Assembly (NCBI GenBank): GCA_965248075.1
Contig: CBDFIL010000003.1
Coordinates: forward strand, 2,728,001 to 2,792,000
Length of the DNA: 64,000 nucleotides
Source of the DNA: VXNE01 sp965248075
GTDB lineage: Bacteria > Pseudomonadota > Gammaproteobacteria > Pseudomonadales > Azotimanducaceae
Direction: 5' to 3'
How positions within the stretch are numbered: position 1 is the stretch's first letter; the number at the start of each line of letters is the position of its first letter. A program made the position numbers and the translations under genes. Shown piece by piece: positions 32,542 to 40,927 of this stretch. The notes beneath the pieces were generated by a model, which saw nothing but the letters and a program-made list of their open reading frames with translations, was not told where the DNA came from and did not search any database.

Positions 32542-33102
32542 ATGCGCGATTCGACTCGCTGGAACGGACGCACGCGGCCTGGCGCACTTGCCGCGAAGAT
32601 CGCCGCGTGCCTCGCTTTCGCCGCGGGCCTGCCAGCGGCCGGGACGGACGCCCTGGAAGGCGGCGCTGGCGGCTGGCTGCCGACGTCCTGCGAGGCGTTG
32701 CAGACCGTCGGCATGCACGACCATCCCGGCGGCGAGGAAACCTACGAGTCCTCGGTCTTTTTCGAGAGCGCGTTCGAACTCCGGAAGAACACGCTCTTCA
32801 TGCAACACTTGCTCGGCGAGGACGGGACGCCGGTGGGTCTCTATCTCACCATGGCCACGGCGAGCGGAACGGAAACCGGGTTCGAGTGTCGCCCGGTGCG
32901 CGGTAACGCGGACAACGAAGGCTACAGCTGCATCAACAACCCGCCGTCCGAGATTCTTCTGATCAACCCCGCGCGGGGGCGTTTCACACGGAGTGCGGTC
33001 GGGGGCTGGACGTTCCATGGTGCGCGAAACGAGCAACACGGTGCGTCGCTGTTCGTCGAGTACGGGGTGTGCATGCCGCTGACACCGACAGGGTTGCCGT
33101 GA
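32542..33102 (+). CDS. Hypothetical secreted protein (186 aa)
   Basis: An N-terminal hydrophobic segment (LAAKIAACLAFAAGLPAAG) ends in a plausible signal-peptidase site. The mature part holds four cysteines (TSCEAL, FECRPV, YSCINN, YGVCMP), enough for two disulfides in the periplasm. No family recognised. Divergent from the metallopeptidase gene with nearly abutting starts, so promoters must lie inside the partner's coding sequence, or a start is misplaced. Confidence 0.6.
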   Translation: MRDSTRWNGRTRPGALAAKIAACLAFAAGLPAAGTDALEGGAGGWLPTSCEALQTVGMHDHPGGEETYESSVFFESAFELRKNTLFMQHLLGEDGTPVGLYLTMATASGTETGFECRPVRGNADNEGYSCINNPPSEILLINPARGRFTRSAVGGWTFHGARNEQHGASLFVEYGVCMPLTPTGLP

Positions 33103-33134
33103 CAGCGAACGTGCGTCGCCAGGAGGCGACGCGG

Positions 33135-33386
33135 TTATTGCTGCTCTGCCGACTCTTCTTCCAGCGCTTCGGCCAGTTTCAGAATCGCCGCGATGTCGGC
33201 TTCGACTGCCTCGGCCGATGGGTCGACTTCCTTCTTCGCGGTGACGTTGATCTGTTCGATGACTGCGAGGCGCTCCTTGACCTGCAGGGTCGGCACGTCA
33301 ATCGGGGTGATCGGCGTGTCGGTCGCAAGGGTGCCGCCGGCCGTCAGCACGGCCACTGCCAGGATCGTCGTTTGGATCATCTTCAT
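33135..33386 (-). CDS. Small exported hypothetical protein (83 aa)
   Basis: Start ATG 33386 (MKMIQTTILAVAVLTAGGTLA) gives a clean signal peptide; the mature ~62 residues are acidic and probably helical (LQVKERLAVIEQINV, AAILKLAEALEEES). No family recognised. It lies convergent to the secreted 186-aa protein and divergent from the amidase gene, across a region with three CCCCCGTAAC repeats. Confidence 0.6.
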   Translation of the reverse strand: MKMIQTTILAVAVLTAGGTLATDTPITPIDVPTLQVKERLAVIEQINVTAKKEVDPSAEAVEADIAAILKLAEALEEESAEQQ

Positions 33387-33491
33387 GCTCGCTGACCTGC
33401 CTCTCGTGCGCTCACCCGGTCCGTCACCCGGCAAGCGCCTGACATGACCCGGCCTTTATAGGCCGATTCGGTCGCAAAATCCAGACGAGGG

Positions 33492-33522
33492 CCCCCGTAA
33501 CCCCCCGTAACACCCCCGTAAC
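33492..33522. promoter_or_regulatory. Three direct CCCCCGTAAC repeats between divergent genes
   Basis: CCCCCGTAAC occurs at 33492-33501, 33502-33511 and 33513-33522, about one helical turn apart, in the 189-bp region between the exported-protein start (33386) and the amidase start (33576). Evenly phased direct repeats fit a multi-site operator. A CGGCCTTTATAGGCCG palindrome lies at about 33451-33466. No regulator is known. Confidence 0.45.
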
Positions 33523-33575
33523 CGGTGTAGCCTTGCTTTCGTTCCATGGATGCTCAAGGCAGAAGGAGACGTGCA

Positions 33576-35033
33576 ATGACCCAGGATCTCGCGTTCCGCT
33601 CCGCGAAGGCGCTTGCCGCACTAGTTCGCGGCGGCGAAATCAGTTCCGTCGAGCTGACCCGGCACTGCATCGACCGCATCGAACGCCTCGATGGCGACCT
33701 CAACGCCGTGGTGGTGCGCACCTTCGAGCGTGCGCTCGAGGACGCGGCGGCCGCGGACGCCGCACTCGCGCGGGGCGAGGCGAGGGGCCCTCTGCACGGA
33801 CTGCCGCTGACGATCAAGGAGTCCTACGTCATGCAGGGGACGCCGGCGACGTGGGGCATCGAGGCGCAGCGCGACAATGTCGCCGACGCGGACGGCGTGG
33901 TGGTCGGCCGTTTCCGGGCCGCGGGTGCGCACTTCCTCGGCAAGACCAACGTGCCGGTCGACCTGGGGGATATCCAGAGCTACAACCCCATCTACGGCAC
34001 GACCAACAACCCCTGGAACCTCGAACGCACGCCGGGCGGCTCGTCGGGAGGCAGCGCGGCTGCCGTGGCGGCGGGCTTCTGCGCGCTGGAGGCCGGCTCC
34101 GACATCGGGGGCTCGATTCGGACACCGGCCCACTTCTGCGGCATCTTCGGACACAAGCCGACCTGGGGCATCGTGCCGATGTCGGGCCACGAGCTGGTTG
34201 CGGGCGTTCCGGACCCGGACCTCTCGGTGTGCGGACCGCTTGCCCGGGACGCCGCGGACCTGGCACTCGCACTCGACGTGATGGCGGGGCCCACCGAGCG
34301 GGAAGCGACGGGCTGGCGGCTCGATCTTCCGGAACCGGGCTTCCGATCGCTGGCCGATCTGCGCGTCGCCGTATGGACGACGGAGGACATCGCGCCGGTC
34401 AGCGCCGAAACCGCCGCGCGTGTCGCCATGGTGGGCGAGACGTTGGCGAAGCTTGGGGCCCGGGTGTCCGACACGGCGCGGCCGGACTTCGACGTGCGCA
34501 AGGCGCAACTCGTCTACGAGAACCTGCTGACCGCCGTGATGTCGAGCGGACAGCCGGCCAGCCGCATCGAGCAGATTCGCCAGCGCGTCGAGACGCTGGA
34601 TCCGGACGACATGTCCGCGGATGCCGTGGCAGCCCGGGCGTCGGTGATGAGTCACCGCGAGTGGATTCGCCACGACTTCCGTCGCGAACGCCTGCGGCGC
34701 GCCTGGGACGCGTTCTTCCGGGAGTGGGACGTGCTGGTCTGCCCACAGTTCGCCGTTCCCGCCATCCCCCACGACCATCGGTCGTTCGCCGAGCGCACCA
34801 CGCTGGTGGATGGTGAGGCGCGATCCTACATGGAATCGGTCTTCTGGTCGGGACTGATCATCGCCTCCTACCTGCCGAGCACGGTGTTGCCGACCGGTCC
34901 GGGGAGCGACGGGCTCCCGATCGGCGTGCAGATCGCCGGAGCCCCGTATCGGGACCACACGACGATCGAGTGCGCGCGGCGGATCGCGGAGGAGATCGGC
35001 GGCTTCGTGCCGCCGCCGGCGTTGGCGGGGTAA
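33576..35033 (+). CDS. Amidase signature family amidohydrolase
   Basis: 485 aa. The Ser-cisSer-Lys triad of the amidase-signature family is complete: Lys in GLPLTIKESYV (about 84), cis-Ser in TPGGSSGGSAAAV (about 160) and nucleophile Ser in EAGSDIGGSIRTPA (about 184). Members hydrolyse amides, including indole-acetamide, aryl amides and Gln-tRNA precursors. No GatB or GatC is adjacent, so it is a free-standing amidase rather than GatA. ATG 33576 follows AAGGAGA; an ATG at 33546 lacks a ribosome site. Confidence 0.88.
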   Translation: MTQDLAFRSAKALAALVRGGEISSVELTRHCIDRIERLDGDLNAVVVRTFERALEDAAAADAALARGEARGPLHGLPLTIKESYVMQGTPATWGIEAQRDNVADADGVVVGRFRAAGAHFLGKTNVPVDLGDIQSYNPIYGTTNNPWNLERTPGGSSGGSAAAVAAGFCALEAGSDIGGSIRTPAHFCGIFGHKPTWGIVPMSGHELVAGVPDPDLSVCGPLARDAADLALALDVMAGPTEREATGWRLDLPEPGFRSLADLRVAVWTTEDIAPVSAETAARVAMVGETLAKLGARVSDTARPDFDVRKAQLVYENLLTAVMSSGQPASRIEQIRQRVETLDPDDMSADAVAARASVMSHREWIRHDFRRERLRRAWDAFFREWDVLVCPQFAVPAIPHDHRSFAERTTLVDGEARSYMESVFWSGLIIASYLPSTVLPTGPGSDGLPIGVQIAGAPYRDHTTIECARRIAEEIGGFVPPPALAG

Positions 35034-35062
35034 GCGACCAAACAGGGCAGAGCCACACGCCT

Positions 35063-35452
35063 TCAGGGCGCGGATCCCCTCGGCGCGGGCGGATTGGCGC
35101 ATGCCCCGGAGTGGTGGTGGAACATCCGCATGCCGCCGTCTTCCTCGACGAACCCGTTGGTGGCGACGCAGATGGACCCGGGCAACTCCTCGTAGCAGGT
35201 CACCAGGACGATGGAGTCGAAGGTCTCCGCGGTTGCGTTGTAGAAGTCGATGCCGGGTTGTTGGGGATTCCCCAGGATGTGCCGCCAGCTCTCGAAGATC
35301 TCGTCGCGGCCGCGCAGGGCATGCCAACCCGGGTGTATGCAGAGCGTCGCGTGCGTCGCTGCCCACAGCCGTTGCATGGCTGGAAAGTCCTTCCGGGTGA
35401 AGGCGAGGTAGAACGTATCGTTCGCGAACAGGGCCTCTTCCTCAAGCGTCAT
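35063..35452 (-). CDS. SnoaL/NTF2-like small protein
   Basis: 129 aa, one cone-shaped NTF2-like domain: N-terminal helix (EEALFANDTFYLAFTRKDFPAM), RLWAATHATLCIHPGW, GRDEIFESWRHIL, then beta strands ending in MFHHHSGAC. Such proteins are catalytic or binding modules with many roles; the HPGW motif is typical of the ketosteroid-isomerase-like SnoaL_3 group. Function unknown. Convergent with the amidase, divergent from the HAD gene. Confidence 0.7.
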   Translation of the reverse strand: MTLEEEALFANDTFYLAFTRKDFPAMQRLWAATHATLCIHPGWHALRGRDEIFESWRHILGNPQQPGIDFYNATAETFDSIVLVTCYEELPGSICVATNGFVEEDGGMRMFHHHSGACANPPAPRGSAP

Positions 35453-35593
35453 CGGTGGTTCACTCGTCGGGTTCCCCCAGTGTCGACACGACACTTGGTT
35501 TGGCTGCGGTGCGAAACTACCAACGCCGCTCAGCGTCGCACGTCCGGGGGATATGTCAAACTTCGCGACGTCCGTGCATCCGAAGGGCGGTTC

Positions 35594-35953
35594 ATGATCC
35601 TCATCAGTTTCGACATCGACGGCACGCTGGTCGTCGGGGATCCGCCGGGCATCCTGCCGATGAATCTCGTGCGCACTGTCAAGGAGCAGGGCTTCCTGGT
35701 GGGAAGCTGCTCGGACCGGCCCATCAGCGCTCAGCGCGCCATCTGGGCGAAACACGACATCGCGGTGGACTTCACGGTGTCGAAGCACATGCTGCCCGAG
35801 TTGAAGGCGCAGTTCGAAGCCGATGTGTACTACCACATCGGGGATCGCGAAGACCTCGACAAGCGCCCGGCGGAGCGGGCCGGGTTCGCGTTCCTCTGGC
35901 CCCACGAAGCGGCCGCAATGCCCTGGCTCGCCGACGACGGACGGCGCGCCTGA
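35594..35953 (+). CDS. Short HAD-like phosphatase
   Basis: 119 aa. The N-terminal DxDGT motif (ISFDIDGTLVVGD) is the HAD nucleophile/acid pair; SDRPIS could be motif II, and HIGDREDLDKRP resembles motif III/IV. The cap domain is absent, so this is a minimal HAD protein acting on an unknown small phosphoester or acting as a non-enzymatic relative. ATG 35594 follows AAGGGCGG. The FkbM methyltransferase gene starts 6 bp later, suggesting co-translation. Confidence 0.65.
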   Translation: MILISFDIDGTLVVGDPPGILPMNLVRTVKEQGFLVGSCSDRPISAQRAIWAKHDIAVDFTVSKHMLPELKAQFEADVYYHIGDREDLDKRPAERAGFAFLWPHEAAAMPWLADDGRRA

Positions 35954-35959
35954 TCGGCG

Positions 35960-36679
35960 ATGCCGATCTCCCGTACCGCGAGAAAGTGGTGGCGCAAGGT
36001 TGCGAGACCGTCGCAGATCGTCCTGCACGGGCAGCGCGTGCAAGTGGCCTCGCCGCACATCGGACCGACCATGCGGCGGGCGCTGTTGCGCGGCCGCTAC
36101 GAGCGGCACAAGGTGCGGCAGTTGCGCAACCGCGTCGAGCCGAACGACGTCGTCCTGGACGTGGGCGCGGGCATCGGCCTGACGGCGCTTTACGCGGCCT
36201 CGATGGTCGGGGCGGAAAACGTGCTGTGCGTCGAGGCGGATTCGCGCGCGGTGGCACTCGCGCGGGATAACTTCGCCGGCAACGGGCAGACGATCGAACT
36301 CCTGGAGGCGGCGGCCGTGGCGGGTGGCGCGCCCGCCGAGGTGGACTTCCACCTCAACGAAGAGCTGCCTCGTTCGTCGCTTACCCCGCGTGCCGGGGAC
36401 GTGGAGACCATCGCCGTGCCGACGGTGGACATCGCGCCGCTCCTCCGCGCGCGCGGCGTGTCGGTGCTCAACGTCGACGTCGAGGGGAGCGAACGCGACC
36501 TGCTGACGGACATCGCGGACTTCCGGGCGGTGCGGATCCTGCTCCTCAGCGTGCACGAGCAGGTGGTTGGCTACGAAAGGACGAACGAACTCCTCGAGCG
36601 GCTGTTCGATGCCGGGTTCGCACTCGATCTGCCGGACAGCCGGGGCCGTCAGATCGCGCTGTCCCGTTACCGATTCTGA
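35960..36679 (+). CDS. FkbM family methyltransferase
   Basis: 239 aa. The SAM-binding motif is VVLDVGAGIGLTALYAA (about 62-78), followed by CVEADSRAVALARDNF and NVDVEGSERDLL, the typical FkbM motif (DVEG). Such enzymes O-methylate sugars or polyketides. Tight linkage to the HAD gene and proximity to glycosyltransferases suggest a role in glycan decoration. Confidence 0.8.
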   Translation: MPISRTARKWWRKVARPSQIVLHGQRVQVASPHIGPTMRRALLRGRYERHKVRQLRNRVEPNDVVLDVGAGIGLTALYAASMVGAENVLCVEADSRAVALARDNFAGNGQTIELLEAAAVAGGAPAEVDFHLNEELPRSSLTPRAGDVETIAVPTVDIAPLLRARGVSVLNVDVEGSERDLLTDIADFRAVRILLLSVHEQVVGYERTNELLERLFDAGFALDLPDSRGRQIALSRYRF

Positions 36680-36737
36680 CGGCGGCCGCGCATGGAACAT
36701 TGGTGGCTCAGTCGGTACGGGACGTTGTAGGGGCGAC

Positions 36738-36903
36738 GCTTGTCGTCGCCCGTGTCGAGCCTGCGCAAGCCCCTGGCAACGGGACGGGACAAGCCCGTCC
36801 CCTACGGTCGCCCGTGTCGAAGTCGTGCAAGGCCTTGACAACGGGACGGGACAAGCCCGTCCCCTACGTCGCCCGTGTCGGGCCTGTGCAAGCCCCTGGC
36901 AAC
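36738..36903. repeat. Three tandem REP-A units (about 62-bp period)
   Basis: Two complete units and one truncated unit: GTCGCCCGTGTCGAGCCTG plus GGGACGGG/CCCGTCCC hairpin (arms at about 36781-36801 and 36843-36863), the third stopping at 36903. The first is preceded by a small hairpin GGGGCGACG/CGTCGCCC-like sequence. The array fills the 234-bp gap between two converging genes (ends 36679 and 36914). Confidence 0.8.
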
Positions 36904-36913
36904 GCCCACCGGG

Positions 36914-37948
36914 TCAGGGATCGCGTACCGCGATGTCGATGAACTCCTCGTACCGGTCGAGGATGTGCGCCGAGGAAAAGCGCGTGGCGTAGCGTTCCCG
37001 GGCCGCTTCGGCGAGGGCGGTGGCGAAGGGCGGATCGTCCAGTACGCCGGCGATGCCGCGTGCCATGTCGGCGGCGTCCTCGTTCGTCACGAGCCAGCCG
37101 GTCCTGCCGTGTTCGATGAGTTCCGCGGGACCGTGGGTGTTCGTTGCCACGATGGGACAGCCGTGCGCCCAGGCCTCCAGCACGATGTTGCCATGGGGCT
37201 CGTGGCGAGACGGGCAGACGAATGCGTCCGCGGTGCGCAGAAACGGGTTGACCGGGGCTTGCCAGCCGAGGAAGCGCACCCGTCCGTCGAGACCGAGGCG
37301 CGTGCACAATGCGCGCAGGGAGGTATCGAGGGGCCCGTCGCCGGCGATCCAGGCGTACGCATCCGGCACGGCCGCCAGCGCGTGCAGGAACACGTCGAAG
37401 CCCTTGTTCTCATGCAGCCGTCCGCAGGTGAAGAGTAGCGGGGCGTCGGCCGGCGTATCCCAGGTTGCGCGGTCGACCGGATCCGCGGGCGTCTCGTCGA
37501 TGAAGTTGCCGATGACGTGGATGCGCTCTCGCGGCACGCCGGCGGCCGCGACGTGCGCCGCGAGGCCCTCGGTGATGGGGATGAAGTGTCGACAATGGCG
37601 GAAGTTGCGCATCGGATAGAAGCCGCCGAGGCGCGCGGCGATCGGGCAGGTGCGCGACGAGGTCAACTGGCTCGCACGGCTCATCCAGGTGATGGCGAGG
37701 CGCACCCCTTCCTCTCGCAAGGTCCGGGAGATGCCGCGCCGCGTACCCCAGTCCCAATATCGTGGGCCGAATCGGAAGCGGTAGGTCGGCACGCCGGCCG
37801 TCGCAAGCGCGTCCGCGCGCGACCCTTCCGGGCGGACGATCGCGACCTGCGGCACGCGTGTGTGCAGGGCCGGCACGAGACGGTCGTAGAAAAGCTCCGC
37901 TCCGCCGTGCGCGCGGCCGGCGAGGATCTGGGCCACCTTGACAGTCAT
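36914..37948 (-). CDS. Glycosyltransferase family 4 protein
   Basis: GT-B fold, 344 aa. N-terminal AQILAGRAHGGAELFYDRLV; C-terminal nucleotide-sugar site with FTCGRLHENKGFDVFLHAL, FLGWQ, and the EX7E-like SRHEPHGNIVLEAWAHGCPIVAT. Likely adds a sugar to a lipid-linked or surface glycan in the cytoplasm. Divergent from the second glycosyltransferase (56 bp between starts), a pair likely regulated together. 3' end abuts the REP-A array. Confidence 0.85.
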   Translation of the reverse strand: MTVKVAQILAGRAHGGAELFYDRLVPALHTRVPQVAIVRPEGSRADALATAGVPTYRFRFGPRYWDWGTRRGISRTLREEGVRLAITWMSRASQLTSSRTCPIAARLGGFYPMRNFRHCRHFIPITEGLAAHVAAAGVPRERIHVIGNFIDETPADPVDRATWDTPADAPLLFTCGRLHENKGFDVFLHALAAVPDAYAWIAGDGPLDTSLRALCTRLGLDGRVRFLGWQAPVNPFLRTADAFVCPSRHEPHGNIVLEAWAHGCPIVATNTHGPAELIEHGRTGWLVTNEDAADMARGIAGVLDDPPFATALAEAARERYATRFSSAHILDRYEEFIDIAVRDP

Positions 37949-38004
37949 CGGCTCCGTCTACAGTCTGTCGGCGGGCATTCTTTCTCAATCGTGGCGGCCT
38001 GTAC

Positions 38005-39156
38005 ATGCACGTGGTCCAGATCCTGCCGGCGCTGGAGGCGGGCGGCGTGGAGCGCGGCACGCTGGAGATTGCCGCGGCCCTGGTGCGGGCCGGTCATCGT
38101 TCCACGGTGATCTCCTCGGGCGGGCGGATGGTGGCGGCGCTCGTCGCCGCGGGGTCGCATCACCTCGACATGCCGGTGCACGCCAAGCGTCTCGCGACCC
38201 TGTCGCAGATTGCGCCCCTGCGCAACGCGTTCGCAGCACTGCAACCGGACATCGTGCACGCCCGCTCCCGACTCCCGGCGTGGCTCGCCTGGCTCGCCAT
38301 CGGTCGCCTGCCGCTCGACCGCCGCCCGCGTTTCGTCACCACGGTGCATGGGCTCTACAGCGTCAATCCCTACAGCGGCATCATGACGCGCGGCGAACGC
38401 GTCATCGCGATTTCGTCCGCCGTGCGGGATTACGTGTTCGCGCACTACCGGCGTTGCCCCCGGGAGGCGGTACGCCTCATTCACCGCGGCGTGGATGCCG
38501 CCGAGTTCCCGCGCGGCCACAGCCCGCCGCCGGTTTGGCAACAGGCGCTCCGGGCCGAGTTCCCGCAGGTTGCGGGCAAGCGCCTTCTGCTCCTGCCCGG
38601 GCGTCTGGTGCGCTGGAAGGGCGGTCTGACGTTCCTGCGCCTGCTTGCGGAGGTTCTGCCAGGGCGTGCGGATGTCCATGGCGTGCTCGCCGGGGGCGCG
38701 GACACGCAGCGGAGCGCCTACCCGGGCGAACTCGAGCGGGAGTGTCGCCGCCTGGGTCTCCAGGGACGGGTCACGTTCGCGGGACATCGGTCGGACCTGC
38801 GCGAGTGGCTTGCGGTCGCGGAACTGGCCTTCAATCTGTCCACCCACCCGGAGCCGTTCGGGCGCACGGTCATCGAGGCGTTGAGTCTCGGTACCCCCGT
38901 GGTCGCGTTCGACAGCGGCGGCCCCGCGGAGACGGTGCGTGTGTGCTTCCCCGAGGGCCTGGTGCCTGACGGGGATTTCGATGCCCTGGTCGCGCGGGTA
39001 GCGGCCCTGCTCGACGGAGCTATGCCCCAGGTGCGCCCGTGCCCGTTCGACCTGGCGCGGATGCAGCGCGAGACGTTGGCGGTGTACGTGGAACTGGCGG
39101 CACAGCGGCCAGCAGACGCTGCACGACGATTCCCGCGCAGCGCACGCTCTCGCTGA
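38005..39156 (+). CDS. Glycosyltransferase family 4 protein
   Basis: 383 aa. Begins MHVVQILPALEAGGVERGTLEIA (family 4 glycine-rich acceptor loop), then LLLPGRLVRWKGGLTFLRLL and HPEPFGRTVIEALSLGTPVVAFDSGGPAE, the retaining-enzyme Glu motif. Probably lipopolysaccharide-core or capsule synthesis. The last 137 bp overlap, antisense, the 3' end of the ELM1-like gene; both frames keep family-like sequence almost to the overlap. Confidence 0.87.
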   Translation: MHVVQILPALEAGGVERGTLEIAAALVRAGHRSTVISSGGRMVAALVAAGSHHLDMPVHAKRLATLSQIAPLRNAFAALQPDIVHARSRLPAWLAWLAIGRLPLDRRPRFVTTVHGLYSVNPYSGIMTRGERVIAISSAVRDYVFAHYRRCPREAVRLIHRGVDAAEFPRGHSPPPVWQQALRAEFPQVAGKRLLLLPGRLVRWKGGLTFLRLLAEVLPGRADVHGVLAGGADTQRSAYPGELERECRRLGLQGRVTFAGHRSDLREWLAVAELAFNLSTHPEPFGRTVIEALSLGTPVVAFDSGGPAETVRVCFPEGLVPDGDFDALVARVAALLDGAMPQVRPCPFDLARMQRETLAVYVELAAQRPADAARRFPRSARSR

Positions 39157-40060
39157 AGAAGTGCGGCGGCGGCAGGCTGTCCCGCAGCCGGTAGCCGTCG
39201 CTCGTGAGATAGACGTGTCCCTGGGTGCGCAGTAGCGCAATGCCGCGGGACAGCTTGTTGCCGCGGTGGGGCCGGCGTCGACGCAGGGCGAGGACGCCCA
39301 CGGTTGCCCGAGCCGACAGCGCCTCGTAGAGCATCGAGACGCTGTCCGCCGTCACCCACACGTAGGATGCGCTTGCGAGCGCGTGCTCGAGGAAGTCCGA
39401 AGCGGTGTCGCGCCAATGCCGGAACTCCAGGTTGGGAAGGTTCGCCAGAGCCTCCCGGAAGACCGCCGGAGTACGTGGCGAGTCACAGACCGACCAACGT
39501 GTCTCGGGCGACGCACGGGCTATCTCGGCCACCTGGCCGGCCACCTCGTCCGGCTGCCACTCGAAATGCCGGTTGGCCCCGCCGAGCAGGATGAGCCCGG
39601 TGTTCGCAAGCTTCACGGCGCGGGTGGCCGGACAGACGACGCCCCGCGTCTCGACGAGGTTGCCTTTGCGCAGGTAGCGATCGTGCTTCGGCACGAAGAT
39701 GAGGTCGAACCAGCGGTGCGGCAACGTGGGCTTCATCAGCACGACGACCTTACCGCCGCAGACGAGGCGCGAGAGGAGCATGGGCAGGTGCGTGCGGTGG
39801 CCGACCCCGACGATCAGGTCGGGGATGGGGATGTCGATGTCCCCGTGGAAGGCGTGGCCGCGCAGCTGCCGCCAGAGCATGTGCGTGAAGCGGACGTCGA
39901 ACCGGTGGATCTCCAGGGGCACCCGCTCGGCGAGTGCCTGCAGCAGCCCGAGGGACTGTTTCTCGTGGCCTGGTTTGCCGTCCGTGAAGCGCCACACCAC
40001 GACCCGCTCCGCAACGCCGCGTGGGCGGGGCGTTCGCCCTGGATGCTGTCGCGCTGGCAT
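39020..40060 (-). CDS. ELM1/GtrOC1-like putative nucleoside-diphosphate-sugar epimerase family protein
   Basis: 346 aa from ATG 40060. Motifs VVVWRFTDGKPGHEKQSLGLLQAL, PDLIVGVGHRTHLPMLL, KPTLPHRWFDLIFVPKHD, TGLILLGGANRHF and TADSVSMLYEAL match the mitochondrial-fission ELM1 family. Bacterial members are GT-B-like proteins near glycosyltransferases; their reaction is not established. Placement in a glycan gene group fits. Tail-to-tail overlap of 137 bp with the glycosyltransferase is unusually long. Confidence 0.8.
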   Translation of the reverse strand: MPARQHPGRTPRPRGVAERVVVWRFTDGKPGHEKQSLGLLQALAERVPLEIHRFDVRFTHMLWRQLRGHAFHGDIDIPIPDLIVGVGHRTHLPMLLSRLVCGGKVVVLMKPTLPHRWFDLIFVPKHDRYLRKGNLVETRGVVCPATRAVKLANTGLILLGGANRHFEWQPDEVAGQVAEIARASPETRWSVCDSPRTPAVFREALANLPNLEFRHWRDTASDFLEHALASASYVWVTADSVSMLYEALSARATVGVLALRRRRPHRGNKLSRGIALLRTQGHVYLTSDGYRLRDSLPPPHFFSESVRCAGIVVQRLLAAVPPVPRTPPTSRAASAPGRTGTGAPGA

Positions 40061-40231
40061 CTGCTTTGCGTGTCCTGTCGACTTGGTGCCGCGACTATAA
40101 CGTGACGCGATTGCGCCGGGGCTCCCGTTCAGGCCCCGGTGCCCGATGCTCGAGGGACTGTGGGTCATGGAGTCGAGCGCCTGTGCAGGGGAACTGATAC
40201 CGTTAGGTTCCCACACTGCGAAGGGTAGTCC

Positions 40232-40864
40232 GTGGCTCGAACTCGGCGTTCGCGCACCGGCACGTTGCTTCGGGCGGTGCGGCTCCTCCACTACCGCAGG
40301 TCTTTCGTCCGCACGACTGGACTGCTGCGCTCCTTCCGCGAACGGCGCCCGGTCGACGCCGCGGGGAACCCGCTCCCCTGGGTCAGCTATCCCGCGACTC
40401 ACCTGCTGAACGAGCGACTGCGCCCGGACCATACGGTTTTCGAGTTCGGGGCGGGCTACTCGACGCTGTACTTCGCGGCACGCTGCGCTGCGGTGACGAC
40501 GGTGGAGCACGACCGGGAGTGGTTCGACGAGGTGGCTCGCGTGGCGCCGGAGAACGTCCTGTTGCTGCATCGAAACGCGGGGCCGGAATACTGGGGCGCG
40601 GCCGCGCAGGGGGACGTTCGCTACGACCTGATCCTGGTCGACGGCCTGGAGCGGGCGCGTTGCCTGGTCGGCGCCGCGCAGGCGCTATCGGAGACCGGCG
40701 TCGTCCTGCTCGACGACTCGCATCGCGAAGCCTATCGGTCCGCCGTGGAAGACTACGTCGAAGGCGGCTTCCGCACGCTCAGACTGGTCGGCGCGAAGCC
40801 GAATCATCTGACCGAGTCGGAGTGCCTGCTGATGTACCGGGACGGGAACTGCCTCGGGCTCTGA
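40232..40864 (+). CDS. Class I SAM-dependent methyltransferase-like protein
   Basis: 210 aa from GTG 40232 (AAGGG nearby). VFEFGAGYSTLYFAARCAAVTTVEHDREWF is a Rossmann SAM motif I/II, and YDLILVDGLERARCL and GVVLLDDSHREAY fit motif IV. Such proteins often sit with glycosyltransferases. Substrate unknown. No catalytic residue can be named. Confidence 0.7.
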   Translation: MARTRRSRTGTLLRAVRLLHYRRSFVRTTGLLRSFRERRPVDAAGNPLPWVSYPATHLLNERLRPDHTVFEFGAGYSTLYFAARCAAVTTVEHDREWFDEVARVAPENVLLLHRNAGPEYWGAAAQGDVRYDLILVDGLERARCLVGAAQALSETGVVLLDDSHREAYRSAVEDYVEGGFRTLRLVGAKPNHLTESECLLMYRDGNCLGL

Positions 40865-40927
40865 CCGCGAGTCGGAGCAAGTCCGTTTCGGCCGGCGGAC
40901 GGCGGGGCTGGGCCGGCCCCGGGACGC

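Noticed and set aside
35478..35499. AGTGTCG-ACACGACACT resembling the tip of the 260-bp MITE
   Set aside because: Only about 11 bases match and there is no second end or TA-bounded element nearby; could be chance.
36738..36903. Tandem 62-bp repeats considered as a CRISPR array
   Set aside because: Units are contiguous with no unique spacers, contain internal palindromes and match dispersed REPs elsewhere; no cas genes.
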